Shown piece by piece: positions 47,001-57,508 of a stretch of 64,000 nt of DNA. How positions within the stretch are numbered: position 1 is the stretch's first letter; the number at the start of each line of letters is the position of its first letter. Below the pieces are notes generated by a model. That model saw only the letters and a list, made by a program, of their open reading frames with translations, was not told the DNA's origin and made no database searches. Position numbers and translations under genes: made by a program. The stretch lies in contig JAFGJO010000043.1 in assembly GCA_016929065.1 (NCBI GenBank), positions 124,001 to 188,000 on the forward strand, read 5' to 3'. This DNA comes from Spirochaetales bacterium (GTDB lineage: Bacteria; Spirochaetota; Spirochaetia; SZUA-6; RPPD01).

Positions 47001-47192
47001 CGGATTGAGCTTCTGCAGGGCCGTGCGCAAACGCCCGGTCAGTATTACGTCTGACTTTGTATCACGACCAAGGGGGCTTTTGCCATGATCAAACTCGGCA
47101 TAAGCGTCAATTATTTCCCAGCCCAATTGTGCAAGCAGTTCCTTTGCGGGCTGTTCAACCAGTTCGTCCTCGGTATAGCCTGCCGGGCTCAT
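44028..47192 (-). CDS. hsdR: Type I restriction enzyme, HsdR subunit
   Basis: A 1,054-residue motor and nuclease subunit. The nuclease site is D150...E164-x-K166 (ADLIGF...FVELKAA). The helicase has GSGKS (Walker A, TQGSGKSISMIF), TDEAHRSQYD (motif II), AFTGTPL (III) and QTIARANRVFPG (VI). It cuts unmodified DNA after ATP-driven translocation, with HsdM and HsdS. The ATG overlaps the stop of the preceding DUF262 gene by 4 nt, so the two are coupled. A complete protein; no frameshift seen. Confidence 0.95.
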   Translation of the reverse strand: MSPAGYTEDELVEQPAKELLAQLGWEIIDAYAEFDHGKSPLGRDTKSDVILTGRLRTALQKLNPDVPAEAITQVIDELTRDRSRMSAVAANREVYNIIKNGFRVRVPDRERDGETVITVRVIDWDEALNNDFLVCSQFWVTGEMYTRRADLIGFVNGLPLLFVELKAAHKRLEAAYNDNLRDYRDTVPHVFWPNAIIILSNGRESRMGSMSSGWEHFFEWKKIGSEKEHGRVSLETMLRGTCQPARFLDIVENFTIYQEVTGGLIKLVSKNHQYLGVNSALEALSDIRERAGKLGVFWHTQGSGKSISMIFFAQKVLRKVPGNWTFVVVTDRQELDRQIYTNFLAAGVVTENRAQAKSTAHLRQLLAEDHRYIFTLIHKFRTAPGEKHPVLSSRSDIIVITDEAHRSQYDTLALNMRTALPKAAFLAFTGTPLISGEEEKTRQVFGEYISIYNYKQSVLDKATVPLYYENRTPELQLVNKDLNEDMERLLEEVELDEDQEKRLEREFAREYHLITRDDRLEAIAKDLVTHFTGRGYQGKAMMICIDKATAVRMYEKVKKHWIDKISVLEKELETANADDKDYIRKVIDYMRETDMAVVVSQSQNEIADLKEKGIDIKVHRKRMVEEDLEKKFKDPQDPFRLVFVCAMWMTGFDVPVCSTLYLDKPMRNHTLMQTIARANRVFPGKVSGLIVDYVGVFRNLEKALAIYGEGIGGDKPVEDKSALLAALRETLEETKELCAENKVDLAAIDAASGFERVALMKDATEMLVSSDDSKRRFLDLANACIRFYKAVLPDQSAHEFSKELAPIQAIAHEIRSLSPVPDISQVMGDVEKLLDRSIATEGYIIRRANDPDDEPWLDLSAIDFDKLSEKFKQNRRHTINERLKYTVSNKLSAMVKLNRSRMDFMEKFQKMIEEYNAGTLNAEEFFERLKEFASSLDEEEQRGVKEHLNDEELALFDILTKPHIEMSSKDRSKVKAAARELLATLKEGKLVLDWRKRQQSRAEVQVTIGKILDKDLPEAVYSKVLYEEKYVAVYQHVYEAYYGAGKSIYTDTVA

Positions 47193-49009
47193 GAGTTTTC
47201 TCCATTCCCAGTTTTACCATCTTTGAAAATTGTAGCTGCGCTGATCTGTTTGCCTTCCACCAATGATTTTACAGCAGTCATGATCAACTCTGCACGTCTC
47301 TTCAAGAATAGTTCAAAATCTTTTTTTATTTTTTCCTTCTTTTCCCTGTCGGAAAGCCCTTCATAGCCTCCATTCGCAAGCTCAGGAATTGGAACAAGGT
47401 GCGATTCAAGACGATCCTTTACAATGTCCTGTGTTGTCCACTCATAACGGTCTTTAAGGTACTGCAGTGGATCCTTTCGGCCAATTGCCATGTTTGTTCT
47501 GTCGGATATCAATGCGCAGTTAAGGGCTGTATAGCTGTCAACTCCCGCTTCTTTCAGAAGAGCATCCGGGTAAATATGGTGATAATGACGGCTGCTGATA
47601 TTTGATTTACTCAAATGCTCGCCTGTGGAAAAATCAAACGCACCCAGCCTGCACACGACGGCAAGTATTGCCCTTCCACGTATAGTCCATCTTTTGGGCC
47701 ATTCAGCATCTAATAATTCTTCCTTTTCAACCAATTTGTGATCAGCGAAAACAGGAACATCAGACACGGAATACAGGCTGCCATTTTCTTTTTTTTCACC
47801 GGTGATAATCCTTTTCATGGCGATAAAATCGGAAAAGGCGTGGGTTGCGGCTGAATTTTCATATCTATCCGTAAAAAACGAAAACCAAAGATACTTTTTT
47901 AATAACAATTCATCCTTGCCTCTTTTATCACCAGATTCCGGAATGTGCTCATATAAGGCGGCGATAACCGCCAATACAGCGTTTGTCGGCAAGCGTTCCC
48001 TGTCATAAATACCCTCCGAACAAAGAAATTCCGCCATCCGGAATAATCCAACTTCCATGACGGGCCACTTTCTAACCATTATCGTCTTGTCCATATCCCA
48101 TGCACCACGCTGGTTTGGCAGACTGCCCTGTAAAAGAGCGGATGTATTCAGCAGCATGTCCGAAAGATCCCCGTATTTTCCGATATCCGGATGCTTTTTA
48201 TCAAGGGAATCATGCAAATCATGCAATGAGCTGCCCATAACGCTTTCCACTTCCGCAACAATGACATCATATTGCGAAAGCGGCTTGCTGTTTGTGTTCA
48301 TCTTTATAAAGACATCAAGAGCAATGCTCTTGTCAGTCTCGGCAGGTAATGAAAGATACGGCAGGTTATAATTTGCAATTACAGAGCGAAGGTCCTTGAT
48401 GCTATCACTTATCCTCTTTTGAAAATCGTAATATTTCTTTAACTCGTCCTTGCTCTCTCCGAATTCGCGCGAGGTCGCTGCTTTTTGCACCCACTCATCG
48501 ATTTCCTTTTGCATTTCCTCAGGCTTTAACAAATCGGTGGGAATATAGCCACGCTGAAGGCATTGCGCAGGATCATCACACCATATAGGATATTTTTCCC
48601 CATTCTTTAAATATCTTCCGCGAAAATAGACGGTCAGATCTGTCTGCTCCCGGTCCTTGTCATAATTATCAAACTCCTGAAGATATATGAAATATTTCTC
48701 CCAATCGTAGTTATTATGAAATACCCGCCACAATGCCGTAAGTCTTTGTTGACCATCCAGAAGATGTTCAAGAACCCGCTGTCCTTCCCTTGGCGCGGTT
48801 GTTTCCAAATATCTCGAAATGAACTGTTCCTTATCTCCGACTTCCAGAGTAAGTGTAATTCCCAGCGGAAGATCATGGACAACTGTTTCCACAAGGCTCG
48901 CAATTCGCTGGCGGTCCCATGCTTCATACCGCTGAAAACGCGGCAATTTGATCTCGCCACGCTGAATCTTTCCATACCAATCTTTCAATGGCCGATTACG
49001 GGCTTCCAT
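47189..49009 (-). CDS. GmrSD-type DUF262/DUF1524 protein inside the type I operon
   Basis: A 606-residue protein with both GmrSD halves. The N-terminal DUF262 domain has the nucleotide-binding motif DGQQR at 85-89 (LLDGQQRLTAL). The C-terminal DUF1524 domain has a His-Me-finger-like nuclease site HHIYPDA at about 477, followed by the expected Asn (NCALISDRTN). In GmrSD enzymes this pair cleaves modified (glucosylated) phage DNA with NTP. I use ATG 49009, 7 nt after GGAGG, not the GTG at 49012. Its stop overlaps the hsdR start. It is thus an integral part of the restriction operon. Confidence 0.9.
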   Translation of the reverse strand: MEARNRPLKDWYGKIQRGEIKLPRFQRYEAWDRQRIASLVETVVHDLPLGITLTLEVGDKEQFISRYLETTAPREGQRVLEHLLDGQQRLTALWRVFHNNYDWEKYFIYLQEFDNYDKDREQTDLTVYFRGRYLKNGEKYPIWCDDPAQCLQRGYIPTDLLKPEEMQKEIDEWVQKAATSREFGESKDELKKYYDFQKRISDSIKDLRSVIANYNLPYLSLPAETDKSIALDVFIKMNTNSKPLSQYDVIVAEVESVMGSSLHDLHDSLDKKHPDIGKYGDLSDMLLNTSALLQGSLPNQRGAWDMDKTIMVRKWPVMEVGLFRMAEFLCSEGIYDRERLPTNAVLAVIAALYEHIPESGDKRGKDELLLKKYLWFSFFTDRYENSAATHAFSDFIAMKRIITGEKKENGSLYSVSDVPVFADHKLVEKEELLDAEWPKRWTIRGRAILAVVCRLGAFDFSTGEHLSKSNISSRHYHHIYPDALLKEAGVDSYTALNCALISDRTNMAIGRKDPLQYLKDRYEWTTQDIVKDRLESHLVPIPELANGGYEGLSDREKKEKIKKDFELFLKRRAELIMTAVKSLVEGKQISAATIFKDGKTGNGENS

Positions 49010-49043
49010 CACTAGTCCTCCGGTAATATTGATAGCTCATTCA

Positions 49044-49097
49044 TTAATCATGGGCCTCATCATGGGCCTCATCATAGGCCAATTTTGCTTCTTTCAT
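49044..49097 (-). CDS. 17-codon reading frame with repeated DEAH units
   Basis: The ATG overlaps the hsdS stop (ATGA), and the frame reads MKEAKLAY then DEAH, DEAH, D, stop. It lies in the 84-nt spacer before the DUF262 gene. It may be a coupling leader that keeps ribosomes on the mRNA, or chance. A 12-bp repeat produces its DEAH units. Confidence 0.4.
   Translation of the reverse strand: MKEAKLAYDEAHDEAHD
49047..49080. repeat. 12-bp tandem repeat, 2.8 copies
   Basis: ATCATGGGCCTC repeated, the third copy partial with one change. It lies between hsdS and the DUF262 gene. Confidence 0.8.
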
Positions 49098-50322
49098 GCA
49101 TCCGCCTCCTCGGGAACCTTGATATCCATCTCCGACACATCCACTTCACCCGAGATGAGCTTAGGGAGCAGAAGATCACGGGTGCGGCGAAGATTTTGAT
49201 TACGTTTTACGAGGCTAATTATCAAACATAAATATTGCTCAGCGATCTTGTCAAAGCATTCTGCAATTTCAATGGTTGGTGTAATTATTGACAAATCATT
49301 AACACCTGTCTGGTTAATACCAGGCTGTGCGGCGTTTGCATTTGTGGCACGAATTGCGTGAACTGTATCTGCTTCTTGGAGCCAAAGATATAAAGCATTT
49401 TGTTTGAGTTTGATCCCACTTGTTCGGAGTAAGAAAACATGCTCATTAACACAACATTCCGAATGTGGAAATCCATCACGAAAATATGATGATTTACCAA
49501 TATATGCACCATCTTTATAAATTGCTACATCACGGTCACGTACTACACCTTTATTTATCTTCTGGAAAAACTCACGCGGGACATATTTTTCATTATTGAA
49601 ATCATGGCGCCCGATACCGTCAATATTTTCCGCCCCAATACTTGGGACGCCATCTTTCACATCCCGTATTCCACCTTTTGGGCGCTTCCCTGATTCAAGT
49701 GCGACAAGCTGCTCACCAAGGTTTGTATATTCCCACCCCTCCGGTATCTTTCCCAGGGCAGAATCCACAAACTTCACATTCTCATACCCTGGGAAGCGGA
49801 ACTTGACGAACCACTCGCGGTACAGGTTCTGCGCCATCTCTTCCAGGATCTTGATCCTGCGCAGGTTGTTTTCAATAAGGTCGTCGTAGGCGGAGAGAAT
49901 GGCGGCAATTTTACGCTGGATGGGGAGAGGGGGGAGAGGAAATTCGATAGCATAAAAAGCATCACGACTTGTAGATGGAATTGCAGAACCGCTATCCATT
50001 TTGTTAATATCGAAATTTAATAACTGATAATATGCCCATTTTGTAGAATATGAACCTTCTACTATCGGCGATAGGTAAAATGCGGTATCAATAACAAAAA
50101 AGGGTATTTTCGAATAGTGTATTCCCCGGTAAGCTCCCTTTCTACCAACGATGACACCATCATTTGGACATAAATATTCACAATGCCATCCGATTTGACC
50201 ATTCGTTCCATAAACTGGGTATAGCACGTCAGATTCCTGGTAACTCCGCAGTGCTTTACCATAAACAAGCGTAGCGAGTGTGCCCCATGTTGTTGTTTTC
50301 CATCTAAAAGGCACTTTTGAAA

Positions 50323-50326
<4 letters not shown>
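49094..50326 (-). CDS. hsdS: Type I restriction enzyme, HsdS specificity subunit
   Basis: A 410-residue specificity subunit with two target-recognition domains. The first covers about 1-130 and the second about 195-350. The central spacer has [25 protein letters not shown] and [12 protein letters not shown], and the C-terminal repeat ends with [20 protein letters not shown]. It recognises the bipartite DNA site for HsdM and HsdR. The start is GTG, overlapping the hsdM stop (GTGA) behind GGAGGGA. Complete, with no inverted partial copy nearby, so no shuffling system is visible. Confidence 0.93.
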
Positions 50327-51876
<1,550 letters not shown>

Positions 51877-52003
51877 TGGTTCTCCGTTGAAAACTGGATC
51901 GTTTTTAAACGATGTACGCCAATTTTAAACCAACATTCATGGCCAGGCAATCACTTTTTATGTGAATTTCATATTAATTACAGGACATCGGTGTATACAC
52001 ACA

Positions 52004-52035
52004 GAGGGGCTTTCCAAAAATCAGGCAAGCCCCTC
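52004..52035. terminator. Hairpin after the S1 protease gene
   Basis: GAGGGGCTT, 14-nt loop and AAGCCCCTC, 18 nt after the stop of the minus-strand protease gene. It has no T run, so termination is only possible. Confidence 0.45.
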
Positions 52036-52053
52036 GTTAATAGTTGTGCTGAA

Positions 52054-53160
52054 TTACCAGAGTACCGGCAAACCAAAATCCGCTGCCTGCCAATTTACAA
52101 AATTGTTGAAACGCGCCTTGGTGATCCTGGCAAACCAGTTTAAATATTCTGTAGAGGTCCAAATGAATCCTGTTGTTCGTTTGTACCCGCTTGAAAAAAT
52201 ACCTACTGCGCAATTGGCATAGCTTCCCGATTTTATCAGTAATGGTGCGCCGCTCTGTCCCGGCATTGCATCAAGCTCGCTCAAGATGTAGTTGGAGTGC
52301 GTTTCGGCAAAAGCCCAGGTTCCCGAATCTTCAAACTGATAGGCGGAGCCGCCGCGATCACCGGGGTAGCCGGACACCCAGCCCTGTGCGGTAGGGGTAA
52401 GATAGCTGTCGCTTACATAGCAGTATCCCATCCAGCCTGCGACGCGGCCCAGGTTCCGGTCCAGCGTGATCATGCCATAGTCATATTCCCAATTTCTATC
52501 CGAGGTCCAGCCGGAGCATGACCAGTAGTGGATACCCCACGCTTCGCCAAAAGGCTGATAGGTCCCGTTCAACCCGGGAACAACCCTTATAGAGGCTGCC
52601 CATCCGCCGTGTTTGTTATCATAGACGCAATGCCCGGCGGTCATGACTGCCCGGTCGCCGCAGAGCGATCCTGATCCTGTGCACGTGTATCCATCGGGGA
52701 AGGTGATGAAAAGTTTGCATACGTTGGAGTACGGGAAACGGGTGGTGTCATAGACCTGGGTTCGATCGTCGCGCGACCCAATTATATACCGGCTCGGCGG
52801 GGCGTAATGCCGGCTGAATGTTTTGACATTCGGTGCGACATGGTCAACTTCCACCTTGACCAATCCCGCTGATTGCGCGGTCCAGTCATATCCCGGCAGG
52901 GCGTGATCAACGCTCCGGTGCGCTTCTGCCTGTTCGTTTGGACTGAGTTCCCGGCCAAAGGGTTCAGGCTGATACTCGACGCCAGAATAATCATCCGGAT
53001 TGACAGCCAGGATCGCTCTTGGGTCGTCCGGCAACAGGGGATATTCACTCTCCGGGCCTTCACCGGCTGAAGGTATGCTGCACCCGGCCAGGACGGTAAA
53101 AATCAGAATGAAGGCCGAACAGGAAAGAATGGTATCCAATTTATTTTTTCGGTTAATCAT
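52054..53160 (-). CDS. Secreted serine protease lipoprotein (S1/V8-like)
   Basis: A 368-residue lipoprotein (LAGC, Cys27) with a trypsin-like or glutamyl-endopeptidase-like domain from about residue 125. The catalytic triad is His177 (TAGHCVYD), Asp227 (YDYGMITLD) and Ser303 (PGQSGAPLL). Cysteines at 148, 160, 167 and 178 may form disulfides. It probably cleaves extracellular proteins. Start: ATG 53160 after AAAGGAGG; the longer frame is unsupported. An N-terminal stretch of about 95 residues between the lipobox and the domain could be a pro-region. Confidence 0.9.
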   Translation of the reverse strand: MINRKNKLDTILSCSAFILIFTVLAGCSIPSAGEGPESEYPLLPDDPRAILAVNPDDYSGVEYQPEPFGRELSPNEQAEAHRSVDHALPGYDWTAQSAGLVKVEVDHVAPNVKTFSRHYAPPSRYIIGSRDDRTQVYDTTRFPYSNVCKLFITFPDGYTCTGSGSLCGDRAVMTAGHCVYDNKHGGWAASIRVVPGLNGTYQPFGEAWGIHYWSCSGWTSDRNWEYDYGMITLDRNLGRVAGWMGYCYVSDSYLTPTAQGWVSGYPGDRGGSAYQFEDSGTWAFAETHSNYILSELDAMPGQSGAPLLIKSGSYANCAVGIFSSGYKRTTGFIWTSTEYLNWFARITKARFNNFVNWQAADFGLPVLW

Positions 53161-53553
53161 GTGAACCTCCTTTTGAATTGTAAAAGTAGAACACAAGTGC
53201 GGGTAAAGGACAATGAGGGAATTCCCCTATTTTGCTGTTTTTTCTGGTATGTTCAGCACGTAAGGGAATAATGGGAAAAAAATAAAATCCCGAAAAACCT
53301 GGCAGCTTGTTCCAAACCGGCAGGCTGCAAGCAACCGGTCTTCATACCATATGGCGTTAATCGTATTATTCGGTGGATTATCTTCTTCTCGTCATCGGTG
53401 TCTCCGGCGATAAATATCTTGCTCCATTGATGAACGGCCGGGATTATTTCATGGTGTATCGCACCGAAACAATGAATTGCTTCCACACCGCGGTGCATGC
53501 TGTTGTGTTAATGAGGCAGCCGACAGGTGTGCCTGAAAGCTTGCGGACAATCC
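53161..53553. other. 393-nt intergenic region
   Basis: Short frames occur on both strands (for example 53373-53618 plus). None has a ribosome-binding site or known family. No gene is accepted. Confidence 0.45.
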
Positions 53554-54429
53554 TCACTCAAACTCTATTGCAATACTGTGTATATCGTAACCATCTTCTT
53601 CAGTTATCACAGGGGTAATTCCGGTTCCGGCAAAAGTGCAACGCGAGATTGAGTCCGCGGGATCTCCGAACACGCCGTAATAAATAAAGCCGTTTGGATC
53701 AACGGTAAATCCCTTATTGGGATTCTCCCCGATATCGATCAATGTCTTGTTTTCTCCGTCAAGGTCAGCCTGCTCAAATCCCTGTCTGCTCAAATCCTGT
53801 ACCCAGAATATTATTTTGTTGAAAGCATCAATGTCCATTCCGCGTTGAATTGATGCAGTGCAGACCATCAAAGGGCCGGTACCGTCAGTGTTCACCCGCA
53901 TGATTGTGGTGCCGGGGTGAAAATAAATCCGCCCGCTTTGACTGTCCAGCGACAAATACAAGACATACGTCCCCAAATTCTCGTATACATCCTGCGCGCC
54001 AGACCCGTCCAGATTCCCCCTCCGGATCATCTTTCCCTCGTTCCAGTACAGGTGCCCGCGTTCTGAATCAACGGCGCAATCGTAGACCGGGTTGCCCGCG
54101 ACACTGACGACTGTCTGGACACCGGTTCCATCCAGGTTGGAACAAAGGATTTTGTTGTAGTTGTCATAGTCTGTCCAGTATAATTTGTTCCCGGTTGAAT
54201 CGACCGTGAGTTCTTCCGGCCGGTAGGTCAGGCCGGAGACAATGGTAATGGCAGTATTGGCCGGATCCGCAAGGTCGGCACGGCGGATGTCAAAACTGCC
54301 GGCCCCGTTGCTGCGGGCCCAAAAAATCCGCAAGGATACGGGCGGTTGGGTGTTCCCGGGGAGGGTACACGAAAGAAGACAAGATGCCACGATGAGCGTC
54401 AGCAAAGCTATTGAAGTTTTTCGTTTCAT
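53554..54429 (-). CDS. YWTD-like propeller lipoprotein
   Basis: A 291-residue lipoprotein (CLLSC) with six or so YWTD/LDL-receptor-B type propeller blades: NKLYWTDYDNYNKILCSNLDGT, RGHLYWNEGKMIRRGNLDGS, GRIYFHPGTTIMRVNTDGTG, NKIIFWVQD. Each has the YW-containing strand followed by NLDGTG. It probably binds protein ligands at the surface. Start: ATG 54429 after AAGGAG. A partial decayed copy lies at about 35.9 kb. The promoter shares an upstream element with that of the beta-helix lipoprotein. Confidence 0.85.
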   Translation of the reverse strand: MKRKTSIALLTLIVASCLLSCTLPGNTQPPVSLRIFWARSNGAGSFDIRRADLADPANTAITIVSGLTYRPEELTVDSTGNKLYWTDYDNYNKILCSNLDGTGVQTVVSVAGNPVYDCAVDSERGHLYWNEGKMIRRGNLDGSGAQDVYENLGTYVLYLSLDSQSGRIYFHPGTTIMRVNTDGTGPLMVCTASIQRGMDIDAFNKIIFWVQDLSRQGFEQADLDGENKTLIDIGENPNKGFTVDPNGFIYYGVFGDPADSISRCTFAGTGITPVITEEDGYDIHSIAIEFE

Positions 54430-54460
54430 CAGAGTACTCCTTTTTTTGTACGTTGATGTT

Positions 54461-54509
54461 ATTATACCACTCGTGTAAGTAAGTTTCCATAATAAACCAA
54501 CTTTTTTTT
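54461..54509 (-). promoter_or_regulatory. Promoter with upstream element, YWTD-like lipoprotein
   Basis: Minus strand: eight A, GTTGGTTTATTA, -35 TGGAAA, 17-nt spacer, TATAAT (extended, TGG before it). The leader is about 25 nt with AAGGAG. Confidence 0.65.
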
Positions 54510-54573
54510 GGCTGCGTGTTGAAGTGCGATGGAAGACCCGGAAAACAACAGACACGGCTGCCAGGGCGGCAGT

Positions 54574-54630
54574 GTCTGCGCCAATGTACCGTCAATTAAA
54601 GTGGCGAGGCGGTGAAAAGGCGAACTTTAC
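54574..54630. repeat. Intergenic repeat family, copy B
   Basis: Matches copy A at 34668-34726 over about 57 nt. It sits between the WG-repeat gene and the YWTD lipoprotein promoter, in a gap with no accepted gene. Confidence 0.45.
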
Positions 54631-54739
54631 AATCCAGATACCCCTCGGAGAATATTGTTATTCTCTGCCCATGCTTTTCGGGAGGGCTCTTGTTCCTGAT
54701 TTTCGCCTCATTTATGCTGTGCTCTGATGTTTTGCAGCA

Positions 54740-56038
54740 TCATTCTGCCCAGTATTCAGTGCCATTCCTGTCGATATATCCGTAAAAAGATTCGGCAGCA
54801 TTGCGGTCCAGTCTCACCTGCGCGAGGCCTTCATGAAATGATATGGCCCCGTCATATTTAAAAGGAATAATCTCGGTGCCGGCAATATCAATGGCGCCCC
54901 ATTTCCCATGCCGCTGAACCCATGCAATCCCTTCACTGAATGGCCACACCCGGTCGTATTTAAAAGGGACAACCACACGACCTTTGGTGTCAATGAATCC
55001 CCACAGGTTTTCCTGCTGCGCAGGGGCCAGCCCGTTGCAGAAGGGAAGAATATCCTGGTAGACCAGCGGTATCACTTCATTGCCGTCCCAATCGATATAT
55101 CCGCACCGGTTGCCCATCCTCACCATGGCCAATCCCCCATAATAATCTCCTGTCCCGTCGTATTGCAGCCGGATGGCCTCGCGGCCGGTGGTATCGATAT
55201 AACCGCTTTTTCCGTTTAGCACAGCGACGGTCCTGCCAGACACGAATGATCCTGCATACTCATACTTCAATGCAATGACCTCGCGGCCCGTTTTGTCAAT
55301 GAAGCCGTGTGTGTCGTTTACTGTGACTCGTGCAAACCCTTCTTTGAAACTAAAGACCGCATCGTACCGGAGGGGAATCGCCATGTTTCCTCCGGTATCA
55401 AGAAAACCGCATTTTCCATCCAGTTTTACTGCGGCAAGCCCTTCGCTGAAGCCATCTGCCCAATCATATTTCAGGGGGATAATTTCTTTTCCATTCCTGT
55501 CAATATATCCGTATCGTTTATCAAACACGACGCAGGCGTATCCTTCGCTGTAACGAAATATTTTTTCGTATTGGACCGGAACGACAACCCTGCCCTGCGT
55601 ATCGATGCATCCCCATTTCCGGCCCATCCTGACCATGGCGAGACCGCCGGTGAAATCCCCCGCCGCATCGTAGACACGCGGGATGACGAGCCTGCCGGTC
55701 ATATCGACAAATCCCTGTTTGCCGTCCAGGCCCACCCGTATGCGCCCTCCAAAAAATTCCCCGATCACATCGTGTGTTAACGGCAGAATTTCCCGTCCAT
55801 GAAAATCGACAAGGCCCTTTTTCCCGTCAATGTCAACGACTGCCAGGCCGTCCTTGAAGGGTTCGGCGCTGTTGTACTTTATCGGGATGACGATCTTTTT
55901 CCCGGAATCGGCGTACCCCCATTTCCCTTCTGAAAAAAACGGCACCGGCGCCGGGCGTTCTCCGGCAGAAGGATCGGTGATGCATGATATGAATATTGTC
56001 ATTCCTGTCATAATCATGGCGAACTGGAATTGGGCCAT
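54740..56038 (-). CDS. WG-repeat lipoprotein
   Basis: A 432-residue lipoprotein (MTIFISC) made of about nine WG repeats of about 43 residues. Typical copies show GLAVVDIDGKKGLVDFHGREI, GLAMVRMGRKWGCIDTQGRVVVPVQY and GIAWVQRHGKWGAIDIAGTEIIPFKY, with the sequence (F)(S/K)EGLA...GYID..G. WG repeats are beta-rich and bind proteins or glycans; their role is largely unknown. The last repeat ends the protein, so it consists of repeats only. Start: ATG after AGAGG. Confidence 0.9.
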   Translation of the reverse strand: MAQFQFAMIMTGMTIFISCITDPSAGERPAPVPFFSEGKWGYADSGKKIVIPIKYNSAEPFKDGLAVVDIDGKKGLVDFHGREILPLTHDVIGEFFGGRIRVGLDGKQGFVDMTGRLVIPRVYDAAGDFTGGLAMVRMGRKWGCIDTQGRVVVPVQYEKIFRYSEGYACVVFDKRYGYIDRNGKEIIPLKYDWADGFSEGLAAVKLDGKCGFLDTGGNMAIPLRYDAVFSFKEGFARVTVNDTHGFIDKTGREVIALKYEYAGSFVSGRTVAVLNGKSGYIDTTGREAIRLQYDGTGDYYGGLAMVRMGNRCGYIDWDGNEVIPLVYQDILPFCNGLAPAQQENLWGFIDTKGRVVVPFKYDRVWPFSEGIAWVQRHGKWGAIDIAGTEIIPFKYDGAISFHEGLAQVRLDRNAAESFYGYIDRNGTEYWAE

Positions 56039-56465
56039 CCTTACCTCTGCTCCCCGTTGTCACGGGATGAAACCTTCAATGCTGCAGTAATCAATGATGC
56101 ACACCCTTTCATTTTCTGTTTCTGTCGGAAAGATTTCATGGACATAACCGGAACCGTTATGTGGTTTGCATTTGCCGACAGGAACGTGGCCGCTGGTGAT
56201 TATATCAGCATTAAGGATGACTTTCAATTTAACCCGCAATTATTTTCTGACACACGCAGCCGTTGTTTCACATCTTCCTTGACCATTTTGTCGGATAAAA
56301 AAATATTGCAGGGATTCTTCTGTCAAAGGCCATCCTCTCCTCTGCTGGCACTTATTGTATTTCCCGCAAGACAGTGATAGAGTAATTACATGGGGGCGCC
56401 TTTGACCATTGGCCAGCCGGTTTTTATGAAACGGCAAAATGTATGCGGCCGCAGGAGAATTACAA
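56039..56465. other. 427-nt intergenic region
   Basis: No gene is accepted. A 115-codon plus-strand frame (56030-56377) begins inside the WG gene and has no ribosome-binding site. Confidence 0.4.
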
Positions 56466-57188
56466 GTGAAAGAAAAAATTGCATTGGTTACAGGATCAAG
56501 CTCGGGAATCGGGAAAAGCTGCTGTATGGAATTATTGAAAATGGGCAACAAGGTTGTCGGGATTGATGTTGCCGCAAGCAGCATAGAGAATGCTGATTAC
56601 ATGCATAAATCAATTGACATCACCAACGAAGGGCATGTACGTGATGCAATCTCGGACATTTGTCAGAAATACGGCAAAATTGATTTTCTGGTAAATGCAG
56701 CAGGGATATTTGCCAGCGGGAAGCCATTTTTTGAACTGGATCTGGAAAAATGGAATAATGTATTATCAGTAAATCTGAATGGGACGTTTATCGTGTCAAA
56801 ACATGCGGCACAGGTCATGATAAGACAGAAATACGGCAAAATTGTAAACATTGCCTGTGTCAGGGCAAAAGTATTCAGGCAGAATATGGCGGATTATGCT
56901 TCGTCAAAGGCGGCAATAGTGGCATTAACATCCGCAATGGCGCTTGATTTGGCGTCTTACAATATCCAGGTAAACGCTGTCGCACCAGGGTTTACCCATA
57001 CTGGCATGACGTCAAAAGCGTTTGACCAGCCGGAAATCAGAAAACAGTCTGAATCATTGATCCCCAATGGAAAAATTGCAGAACCGGATGATATTACACC
57101 AGCTGTAATTTTCCTTTTATCTGATGGATCAAACAATATTACGGGAACAACAATTTTTTCCGATGGCGGATATTCCATAAGCAAATAG
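56466..57188 (+). CDS. Short-chain dehydrogenase with Cys at the catalytic Ser position
   Basis: A 240-residue SDR. The NAD(P) motif TGSSSGIG is at residues 9-16, NAAG at 77-80, the Asn of the tetrad is Asn103, and the catalytic Tyr144 and Lys148 are in YASSK. The usual Ser, 13 residues before Tyr, is replaced by Cys131 (NIACVRA). The length and the end (GTTIFSDGGYSIS) are normal for classical SDRs such as FabG. The substrate is unknown. Start: I choose GTG 56466 because AGGAG lies 8 nt before it; an upstream ATG has no site. Confidence 0.85.
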   Translation: MKEKIALVTGSSSGIGKSCCMELLKMGNKVVGIDVAASSIENADYMHKSIDITNEGHVRDAISDICQKYGKIDFLVNAAGIFASGKPFFELDLEKWNNVLSVNLNGTFIVSKHAAQVMIRQKYGKIVNIACVRAKVFRQNMADYASSKAAIVALTSAMALDLASYNIQVNAVAPGFTHTGMTSKAFDQPEIRKQSESLIPNGKIAEPDDITPAVIFLLSDGSNNITGTTIFSDGGYSISK

Positions 57189-57508
57189 AACCGGAAACCG
57201 TCTTGCCCAATTATCTTGTGCCAAAAGGCCAATGGGAAACTTTTTTGCCACGATTCATACGTGCAAATCAGGCTCATCATTTCCCCAAACCATTCTTAAA
57301 GGAAAACTTTATCCACATCATACTGGAAACTTTACGTTATTATAACACCAAATACCGGTCTTTTCATTATTCTTGGAAAAAATAATTGCCATGTTGGACA
57401 AGGCCCGAGGGGATCATCGTGTTGGTTTTTTCCGGGACGGAAAAACATGCCAAACAGCATATTCTTACCGGCAGGTGGTATCATGATCTATAATAGAATA
57501 GACTTTAA

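Noticed and set aside
53373-53618. 81-codon plus-strand frame
   Set aside because: Runs into the 3' end of the opposite-strand lipoprotein and shows no family features.
57421-57494. Third copy of the shared promoter element (GTTGGTTTTTTCC...TATAAT)
   Set aside because: The spacing and the -35 differ, and the downstream gene is decayed; similarity may be chance.
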